From NCBI GenBank assembly GCA_001574975.1, contig KQ965818.1, positions 149,590 through 213,589 of the forward strand: a stretch of 64,000 nt of DNA. Reading direction: 5' to 3'. A program made the position numbers and the translations under genes. The notes beneath the pieces are model-generated. The model ran no database searches, was not told the DNA's origin, and worked only from the letters and a program-made list of their open reading frames with translations. This DNA comes from Gonapodya prolifera JEL478. Its lineage: Eukaryota; Monoblepharomycota; Monoblepharidomycetes; Monoblepharidales; Gonapodyaceae. Of this stretch, positions 55,990 through 64,000 are shown in pieces (positions within the stretch are counted from its first letter, which is position 1; the number at the start of each line of letters is the position of its first letter).

Positions 55990-57792
55990 ACTCTCCCACC
56001 TGCCCTGTCAAAGGACAACTGGAGCACACACTCATCAGCTTACCACACGCTCGAATCCGGCAGACCCAACTACGCAAACCCAATCACATCCACAAACGGC
56101 AATCTTCTCGACGCAGCAAACTCTGCATGTCCGTTCTCCTCTGCCACTCGCATCCTCGACGTCGGCACGGGCACAGGCGCGGTCGTCGAAACACTGCACC
56201 CCACCTACAACGCACAACTCCCACCGTCTACCCAGGTCGTGCCGACCGACTTCTCCGCGGGAATGGTCGCCATCGTGCAGAAGAAGGCCGACGACCTCGT
56301 CGCCCAGAGAAACGAGGCGTGGAAGCGAGTCCGACCCGCGGTCACGCACCTTGAAATTTGCAAAGTACTTGAACCGCACTTAATTGCGGCTCACCGGACG
56401 AGCAGTTACTTGCACGAAACCGCCACTTCAACACCCCTTCACTGTGCTTCACCGGCAGTTCAACGGTTCACGTCGACAAAGTCACCCAGTTGACGTATTC
56501 AGTTCAACGAGCTTGACCGAGGTTCAACCTACCACAAAGCTAGTGCAACCCAGTTCATGGTGATTAATTTCGCTATCATGTTGCTGAAACACATGATTCT
56601 GGGTTGAAACATACCTATTACTCTATAATACTGAAAATAGTGCACAATGGAAGAATGGGTGATAAGACAGAATAGTACCTTCGCTCATCCGTTCGCAAAC
56701 CATACATGCCAGTGTTGGCGACCACTGTCAACAAACGTATCATGGCAACATGGAGGGTGCCTCCGAAACGTGAAACAACCCAAGCGCGGACCTCATTTGG
56801 TCCACAAGACACCGGGTACCGTCGTAAGCAAGCGAGACCAATCACCTGGAGTTCGAGCTTGTTTGTTGTGCGATAGTGGCGTTTGACCTTTTTATGTTCC
56901 GCCTCAAATAACAAACATGTGGAAAGGGATTGAAAGAATAAATAGGTCGATTGAGCAAATTAAATTAATTCAAGAATTGACTTCTTTCTTGAATGGAAAT
57001 TGAGTCCGGTAGAATGCAGGCAGAAATGCGAACCACACCCTTCCAACTTTTCGCTACATTCACGGATTGCCCCATGGTTACCTCTCGGAAAACGTTTAGA
57101 CGGCATGGTTCATGTCGCCGACCATCCTCCTCACCGTCTCTGTCGAAGCCTCCGGTGGTTTTCATACGAAGCCCACAGAACCCCGATTGCCGTTTCCATC
57201 CCGTCGAATCCTCCCCAGTCGCCTAAAACACACGATAGCTGGTTGCTGGATTTTGTGACCGTCGAGTCATGGAGTGTGGAAGACGTAGAGATTGCTGGAG
57301 GTGACACCATTCGCACCCCGTGGAATCGAGATCCGTTCCACATCCAGCATGGTTCTCATGCTCGTCCCCGACGGCTCAAAGGCCGTTCGCGAAACTCACC
57401 GCGTGCTCGAACCGGGCGGTGTCGCTGCCATCAGCACATGGGAGACGCTGGGGTGGATGGAGATTGCCCCCAGGCGGTTGGGCGCGTACAGCCCGGCAAG
57501 GAGCATGTCTTCAAACTCCCACAAGCCTGGTCAGCACCGGCGGGCGTCCGTTCCGTCCTTGAACAGGCCGGGTTTGTCGACGTGCAGGTCGCGTCCCACC
57601 ACACCTTCATGGCCGTGGTCAACCCACGGGACTTTGCAGACGGCTTTATCAAGGGGTCCAACCCGGGCACGTTGATTGCTCGTCGACGGTATGTCCGAGG
57701 ACGAGAAGGACAAAGCCGCGGACGTTCTGTATGATATGCTTTTGGAGAGGTTTCCGGACGGCCTGGGCATTGTCGAGGGACGGCGATTGTAG
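55990..57792 (+). pseudogene. SAM-dependent methyltransferase, interrupted
   Basis: The 5' part shows SKDNWSTHSSAYHTLESGRP and the SAM-binding motif ATRILDVGTGTGAVVETLHP, then VVPTDFSAGMVAIVQKKADD to about 56,350. Methyltransferase sequence then stops for about 900 bp and resumes near 57,290 with STSSMVLMLVPDGSKAVRET and HRVLEPGGVAAISTWETLGW. It continues one frame later as GKEHVFKLPQAWSAPAGVRS and, after another shift, GMSEDEKDKAADVLYDMLLE to stop 57792. The interruption is far longer than introns in this window, and at least two one-base shifts follow it. The parent family methylates small molecules; this copy cannot be translated. Confidence 0.7.
56355..57280. mobile_element. AT-rich insertion of unknown type in the methyltransferase
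   Basis: About 0.9 kb of AT-richer sequence with no methyltransferase homology separates the two gene halves. No terminal repeat or transposase was recognised, and boundaries are good only to a few tens of bases. It contains repeated short words such as gttcaac/ttgaac in its first 200 bp. Confidence 0.35.
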
Positions 57793-58097
57793 CGACAGGG
57801 AGGACGGGAACTTGAGTTGAGGGACCGCGATCCCACTTGAGTTGGCGGGTGAGGGGCGGGGGGGGAAGGAGGCAATGTGATAAATCGCTCGAGCTAATTT
57901 GCAAAAGAGATACTTGAAAAATCCTCTCTTTTATACTTGCATCCTTAAATGAACAGAATCGCACAATTGAATCATGTTTGTAGTGGGTTCCAATTATCAG
58001 TACTGTAGTAACACCAGTACTGTAGTAACAACCCATTATACCTTCACCTACATTTTTTATCTCCGCCCACTCCCACTCCCACTCCCCACCCATCAAA

Positions 58098-60726
58098 ATG
58101 CCGCCATCCCCGACCCTCCTCCGCACCACGCGGATCCTCTCCCACTTCCCACTCCCCGCGCACGCGGCGGCGGCGGCGGCACGATGGCCTGCGGGTGCGG
58201 CCCGGTTCATGGCGACGACTTCAGGAGGGGACGGGCAAGGGATCAACAGGCATTCGAGGACGTTGACGCAGGAGAAGTCGAATGGGGCGGTACGATTCCC
58301 CATGCGTGGCTTTATCGCGAGGGCAGGTCGCTCACGCTCACGCTCTCGCGTTTACTGTCATGACCCGTGCCGTCGACGTGAAAGGCCCAAGCGATGCTGC
58401 TCGCGACGGGCCTTTCCGTAGACGACCTGTCAAAAGCCCAGGTCGGGATAGCCAGCGTGTGAGCATACGTCCCACTTTTTCCATCGGGTAGAACACCCCG
58501 GTACGGTCCCTCACTTGACTGACACAACACGACACGCACCCATACCCCAAAGATGGTACGAAGGCAACCCGTGCAACATGCACCTGAACGACCTCTCGGC
58601 CAAAATCAAGGAGGGCGTGCTGGCCTCTGGCCTGGCCGGGTTCCGGTTCACGACGATTGGTGTCTCGGACGGTATGACCAATGGGAACTCGGGGATGAGG
58701 TACTCGCTGCAGTCGCGGGAGATTATTGCGGATTCGATCGAGACGGTCATGGGGGCCCAGTTTTATGATGGGAACATTTCCGTGCCTGGTATGTTCGGGG
58801 TCCAGGGTGGAGGGGCGGGGGACAGGGGTGTTTCTGTGACGCGAGTCGCGATCTGATATGTTGGCCTTGAATCCACGTTGAATTCAGGGTGTGACAAGAA
58901 CAGTACGTTGAGTCTCCGCCGTTCATGCGATAACCCCTTCACCCCGCTGACCGCTCCACTCACCGATAAGTGCCCGGCGTCGTCATGGCCATGCTCCGGA
59001 TCAACCGTCCCTCAATCATGGTGTACGGCGGCACCATCCGGCCCGGATACTGCTCGACGCGACCTGGACCGCTCGGTATGTACCCCCCACTCCCCCTTGT
59101 GCGATGATATGTGGGACACCAACCCTGCCCCCGTGCTTTGCAGACATCGTCTCGGCGTTCCAGTCCTACGGAGAGTACATCGCGGGAAAGATCACCGACG
59201 AGGAACGGATCGACGTGCTCCGCCATGCCTGCCCTGGCCCCGGAGCGTGCGGTGGGATGTACACTGCGAACACAAGTGGGTTCCGTGTACCTCTCGCCTC
59301 ACCCGCGTTTCGTCTGACGTGTCCCCGTCTCCCAGTGGCGTCCGCCATCGAGGCCATGGGACTCACCCTACCGGGCTCCTCGAGCATCCCGGCGACTGAC
59401 CCGCTCAAGATGCAGGAATGTCTGGACGCGGGGAAAGCCATTCGCGTCCTGCTTGAGAAGGATATCAAGCCTCGGGATATCGTCACGCGCAAGAGTTTGG
59501 AGAACGCCATGGTGATTACGATGGCGCTTGGAGGTACGTGGACCTTTTGTTGGGGGTGGAGGACTTGGTGAACTCCAAATGATTGGCTTACGAATGTGTG
59601 ACGACAGGCTCGACGAATGCGGTTCTGCATTTGCTCGCGATCGCGCGGACGGCGGGGATCAAACTTGATGTGGAGGACTTCCAGAACGTCAGCAATCGCA
59701 TTCCTTTCCTTGCTGATCTCAAGCCAAGGTGCGTGAGAGTCTCGATCAAGTTGAAGGAGCACTTGAGTCAGCTCAACAACCCAAAAATTTCAGTGGGCGT
59801 TATGTGATGGAAGATGTTCACGCCATTGGTGGAACGCCGGCTGTCCTCAAGTACCTCCTGCAGGAGGGCTTCGTGGATGGAGATATTTTGACCGTAACTG
59901 GGAAGGTAGGCCCGTGACAATGCAGCGCGACGTAAGACTTAACAACTGTGAACTGACGCTCCGAGGTTCCAGACTTTGAAGGAGAATCTGGACGAAATTC
60001 CCGGTTTGAAGCCAGGACAGGACGTGATTCACACCGTGGACAACCCCATCAAGTCCTCGGGCCACATCACCATTTTGAAAGGTAGTCTTGCTCCTGGTAC
60101 CGCTGTTGCCAAAATCACAGGGAAGGAGGGTCTTCTATTCAGAGGCCCCGCACGTGTTTTTGACAATGAAGCTGAGATGCTGCATGCGCTTGAGCAAAAG
60201 AAAATTCAGAAAGGTGATGTCATTATCATTCGGTGAGGAGGTTTGCAATATGCGATCCACGACGTCTTGAACTGACTTACTCCGACGATTCAAGCTACGA
60301 AGGACCTAAGGGTGGTCCAGGGATGCCAGAAATGCTGACGCCGACAAGTGCCATCATGGGTGCTGGCTTAGGAAAGGATGTTGCAATGCTTACAGATGGA
60401 CGTTTCTCTGGTGGTAGCCATGTTTGTTATTGACTTGCTTTGAGCTTTGGTGCGGGAAGCTGACTTTCATTTGCTGGCAGGGTTTCATCATCGGCCACAT
60501 CACCCCTGAAGCACAGGAGGGGGGACCAATAGCTCTTGTTGAGAATGGGGACATTGTTACAATCGATGCAGAAAAACGCATTCTTGACTTGGAAGTTGAT
60601 GCTAATGTTCTTGCTGAGCGGAGAAGCAAGTGGAAGGCGCCGCCTTTGAAGGTCTCTTTTGGTACATTGCATAAATATGTTAAGCTTGTGAAGCCTGCAA
60701 ATGAGGGCTGTGTTACTGATGAATAA
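58098..60726 (+). CDS. ILV3: dihydroxy-acid dehydratase
   Basis: Catalyses the third step of valine, leucine and isoleucine synthesis in mitochondria. ATG 58098 opens an Ala/Arg-rich targeting peptide. The conserved iron-sulfur cysteines lie in [23 protein letters not shown] and [13 protein letters not shown]. Other family motifs are [83 protein letters not shown] and [18 protein letters not shown]. It ends [13 protein letters not shown]. Introns at about 58,289, 58,459, 58,787, 58,901, 59,077, 59,275, 59,534, 59,730, 59,905, 60,234 and 60,421 keep frame, so the gene is intact. From ~60,000 the coding sequence becomes clearly AT-richer than the first two thirds. Confidence 0.93.
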
Positions 60727-61304
60727 AGTTACAGCTTAATGCTTATTGATAGTGGTCAGAGTAATTTACTCCAATTACTCAAATCGTGTCCACTGTTCAC
60801 TGTCCTGGAATATTTGAGCAGTGGTCTGAAAGAAGATGAACAAAGGCACATAATCAGGACCTCTGGATCAAGTTAGCTAGGGGTACTTGGCCTAAATATG
60901 AGGCTAAACTTGTGAGAGTAACTTACCACAATAGCTCAAATAAATTACAGGAGGACCCCAAAGTCGTTCTCCTAGTGAAGCTATTTGAAAATGTGGAAGG
61001 AGAGCACAATTAAAAGAATGTAAGTTGGTGGGAGTTTGGAGCATGTTAGGTGGCAGTGCCACAGATTATATCACCACAGAGACTGAGGCAGACATATTAA
61101 GTAGGATATTAGAAGCTAAACCAATTGCACATTGTCTTAGAAACTTGCAAGAGGCAGACATGACAACTGATTTGCTCCCCGCCTCAGGCTCATCAGACAT
61201 ATACTGAGTGAATAATGCACATGCCGCAACATCAGTACTTATGGGAGATTTGGCCCAATTGACATTTCAAAAAAAAGTTTGAAAAATTCCACACCTGAAT
61301 CAAC

Positions 61305-61480
61305 GTTTTTCATACATGAAATGTCATGAAGATTTCACAGACTCATATATCACCCTATCTGTAGTAAGGATCTCTACAAAAATATTTCAATATATTTCAT
61401 ATAATATCAAGAAATTTCATGAAACATTTTTTTTTGGTTTCATGGTGTTCATGAAAGTTTAATGAATGAAAATTTCTTGC
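61305..61480. repeat. cluster of TTTCATGAA-type words
   Basis: At least four copies of CATGAA, some within the palindrome TTTCATGAAA, occur within about 180 bp of very AT-rich sequence. Possibly simple decay products of an older repeat. Confidence 0.4.
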
Positions 61481-62189
61481 CAATTCTTGAATTCATCCTG
61501 GGTCCAGTGCATGAGAAGTGACAGGAAGGACTGGGTGACTACGTTGACAGAACTACTTCACTCAACCAGGGGGCAGGCTGACAGGTTCCCATTTGTTGGT
61601 GCCAAAAGGCATTGAGACCACAGCACCCTTGGCACTTACCAATATATAAGAACATGTATTAGAAGAAAAGCGGAGAGTCATTCCTACTCTTCTTGAATCT
61701 TACGCCTGTAACTAACTGTAGAAACCCTACTAAACCATGGCTGTAATGCAATAGGTGCTGTACTTGACTTTGACAACAATTCCTAAGATTCATGCTCAAA
61801 TGAACTCTTTTGGCAAGAGAGTTTCTGAAAACCAGGTTCCTGTGTTGACCAAATGCCACAAGCAGCTGCAGAGCACATAACCACTGCAATACAATATTAT
61901 CTGGAGTGATGTAAGAGATTTTTGTGCAACTCACCTCTTGCAATGTTTCCAACATGATCCTATGCAGCGCAATTGTGACAGTAGCAACAGCACCAGTAGA
62001 AAACAGTTGGGCAGCAGGCTTTGCTTTGACCTGTGCAAAATTTGGTGCTTCCCCTCAGATTGCATTTTGCTGAATGGGGTTGTGAATGTGAAAAGGACCC
62101 TTGTAAGACCAAGTGACAGCAGCACCAGTAATCAACAGTGGGGATGTGTGTGAAGTTATGAGTGCAGCAAAAGAGAAAAGGATAATTGT

Positions 62190-62262
62190 CAATGGGGATT
62201 GAACCCATAGGTTCACAGGTGTGAGCAGGAACCATACCAATGGACTATGAGAGAGTCATCTG
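62190..62262 (-). other. tRNA-like sequence, probable SINE or tRNA remnant
   Basis: On the minus strand a perfect T-arm (ATGGG-TTCAATC-CCCAT) follows an A-box-like TAGTCCATTGG at tRNA spacing. The acceptor stem does not pair and the anticodon arm is abnormal, so it is not a functional tRNA gene. A weaker copy of the A-box part appears ~150 bp to the right (around 62,398-62,415). Confidence 0.4.
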
Positions 62263-63087
62263 AAAGGAGTAAACAAATTTTTAATCATATTATATTATTA
62301 CAAAGTAAAACCAAGGACCTTGAAGAGCATAGGATACATGCCACTTTTGTTGTAGTTCAAGTGTCAATCATTATCAATCACCAGAGTGCAACGGTGCTAA
62401 TGGATTATGAGCCTGTGCACAGGAGTGTCACAGAGCATTGGAGACAAGGGTGGACCTCCTGATTGCCAGTGTTGAGCCATGGAAAACGGCATCACGCAAT
62501 CGAACCCAATCCAGCCCGTTTTTCATCCGTCTGATTGCAGAATTGTATTTGGCGTGGGAATTGGTTTCCAACAAGCTAAGAATCACTTGAAACAGTCAAA
62601 AACTGAGGAAGTTGTGGAAAACTCCTTGGCCCCATTGAAGTGAAAGCCACAAGCCAATCTCATGCAGTGAAGCTTTCAACAATTTCAGTGCATCCAGTAT
62701 CTTGGAGCAAAGTTCCTGACTAGGGATTTTAGCCGTCAACACCTGGTTTTTTGTCAGGAGTGTATGCAAGTGCAAATCAGTGATTATTTGATCTTGAGAA
62801 CCAAACAGACAACACCTATTGTTCAATAATTCATCCTTAAGAGCAGAAAAAGAGCTATAAAACAAGCTAAGACGCAGCCTGATTGGACAATTATTTGTGG
62901 AGTTATTGAGTCTCCTAATTTTGGGAAAGTGGAACCTTTTCAAATCTTTCTGGTGACCTGGCGAATCACATTCTAAGCTGTCCAAATACTGTTTGAATAT
63001 TTTTGAGTGGAAATTGAGAAGCTTGTGGCAGAAAGTTGAAATTTCACAAAGTTCACTGTTGAGTTGTGTAACTTGTGTTGTGAAGCA

Positions 63088-64000
63088 ATGGAAACTATAA
63101 AGGCTCACAGAGTCACTTTAAATGGTCTAGTATTGGCTGTTGTAAGAGTTTTGGAGGGTGAGAAGGATTTTCCAAATTGGAGGTGGAGTGTGTTGGTGCA
63201 TCTTGGAGTGTACAATGGTTATGTGGAGATCTTAGAAGGCACAAAGCCACGTCCAGTGGACTCTCTAGAAGCTAAGGATTGGGGCCAAATCAATAGGGAG
63301 CTTCTTTCAGCTTGTTATGCTGTCTTCCCTCTGCTGTTGAATGAGTCTATCTTGGATCCAGTGAAGATGGCCACTCCGAATTGGGCAGTGGTAAAGATAA
63401 GATTTGAAGGGAAACTATTTGGCAGAACAGGGATGCTGTTGGAGGAGCTTTGCAGTTTGAGATTAGATGGAAGAGTTGATGACCTTGTTGATAAGCTTTC
63501 TTCTGTTTGCTGGAAAATTGCTGAAGCAGACCCAGAGAGGCCAGTTGCAGAAAAGGATTGTGTGATATATTTTCTGAATGCTGCAATTGGAAGTCTTTAC
63601 CATGAATATTGGTGGAAAGCAATGCAAGAAGAAATTGGCGCTTTGGAGCAGATGGAAACTTGGACAATAGTGGATACACCTTTGACGCAAGCAGTACTGA
63701 CTGGTAAATGGGTCTATGACTTAAAAGTGCTGGGAGAAGGGAAAGTGAGGTTCAAGGCACGTTGGTGTGCTAGAGGCTTCAGTCAGCAACATGGCATTGA
63801 CTACAACAACACACTTGCACCAGTCATGAATGGAAAGTCTTGGCACATTATACTTCCAGTTGCTGCAGAGAAGAAGTTGCGAATTCGACAGTATGACATC
63901 TCCAATGCATTTGTTCATGGAAAGCTTCAAGAGACTGTTTACCTGGAGCAACCACATGGATTTGAGAAGTTTAAATCGAAGGTCTGCCTTTTGAACAAAT
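63088..64000 (+). mobile_element. Ty1/copia retrotransposon, Gag fused to reverse transcriptase, runs off the end
   Basis: The frame from ATG 63088 is open to the end of the window (304 codons). Residues 1 to ~150 resemble copia Gag (GEKDFPNWRWSVLVHLGVYN). Without protease or integrase motifs between, the frame enters the RVT_2 domain: WWKAMQEEIGALEQMETWTI, GKWVYDLKVLGEGKVRFKAR, RGFSQQHGIDYNNTLAPV and QYDISNAFVHGKLQETVYLE. The direct Gag-RT fusion suggests an internally deleted, non-autonomous copy. AT-rich codon use differs from the host genes. The 3' part, including the RT active-site YVDD and RNase H, would lie beyond the window. Confidence 0.85.

Larger units (their letters stand above)
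60727..63087. other. AT-rich repetitive flank
   Basis: No confident gene. It holds a cluster of CATGAA words (61.3-61.5 kb), a tRNA-like sequence (62,190-62,262) and probably the untranslated leader or long terminal repeat of the copia element, although no repeat ends could be defined because the other end is outside the window. A 170-codon minus-strand frame at 62,596-63,108 is of doubtful meaning. Confidence 0.45.

Noticed and set aside
62596-63108. 170-codon minus-strand ORF next to the copia element
   Set aside because: No domain was recognised, it overlaps the Gag start on the other strand and lies in probable element leader or LTR DNA. It is possibly a real orphan gene but not supportable here.
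1-64000. CRISPR arrays, bacterial operons, rRNA genes
   Set aside because: No regularly spaced direct repeats, no Shine-Dalgarno-linked gene runs and no rRNA-like sequence were seen. The window is eukaryotic.

Overview
The window looks like nuclear DNA of a fungus, most likely an early-diverging zoosporic (chytrid-like) lineage. Genes are split by many short introns with GTGAGT-type donors and CAG/TAG/AAG acceptors. Recognisable genes mix fungal housekeeping functions (ILV3, SSF1, GTP cyclohydrolase I, tRNase Z, FATP-type acyl-CoA synthetase, a PX-BAR sorting nexin, a CBM18 chitin-binding protein) with families more usual in animals or zoosporic fungi: DOMON plus dopamine beta-hydroxylase-like copper monooxygenases, a rhodopsin-like 7TM protein, and kinase/Sel1 and ankyrin proteins. 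The lineage call is an inference. One isolated n (37,130) and a 69-bp N run (46,139-46,207) show a draft scaffold.

Layout. 0.1-3.5 kb: an alpha/beta-hydrolase and a double-hotdog thioesterase-like gene, both on the minus strand. 4.0-9.1 kb: a MITE, a decayed kinase/Sel1-repeat locus and a divergent ankyrin gene. 9.5-12.0 kb: copper monooxygenase copy 1. 12.3-20 kb: a leucine-rich, F-box-like locus and poorly characterised genes. 20.0-25.1 kb: FATP acyl-CoA synthetase and sorting nexin, divergent over 122 bp. 25.5-31.3 kb: copper monooxygenase copy 2, a CBM18 protein, tRNase Z (with a 17-nt microexon coding its metal-binding motif) and a truncated third monooxygenase copy. 31.9-35.8 kb: GTP cyclohydrolase I and a second alpha/beta-hydrolase. 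37.2-41.8 kb: an SH3 protein, SSF1 and a WBP4-like splicing protein. 42.4-44.7 kb: two broken short-chain dehydrogenase copies. 44.9-49.3 kb: a large protein with a disordered N-terminus and a condensation-type acyltransferase fold interrupted by a coiled-coil insert. 50-55.4 kb: a 7TM receptor-like gene, a DENR/SUI1 fragment, a small zinc-finger gene and an F-box-like ORF. 56-57.8 kb: a methyltransferase split by an insert of about 0.9 kb. 58.1-60.7 kb: ILV3. 60.7-64 kb: AT-rich repeats, a tRNA-like sequence and a Ty1/copia Gag-RT reading frame running off the end.

Core metabolic and RNA-processing genes read through cleanly once introns are removed. Accessory genes (kinase/Sel1, dehydrogenases, methyltransferase, ankyrin, 7TM, DENR-like) show stops or frame breaks, which suggests real decay, although indel errors in a draft assembly cannot be excluded. 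No operons or CRISPR arrays are present. Related genes are linked by duplication rather than by a shared transcript.
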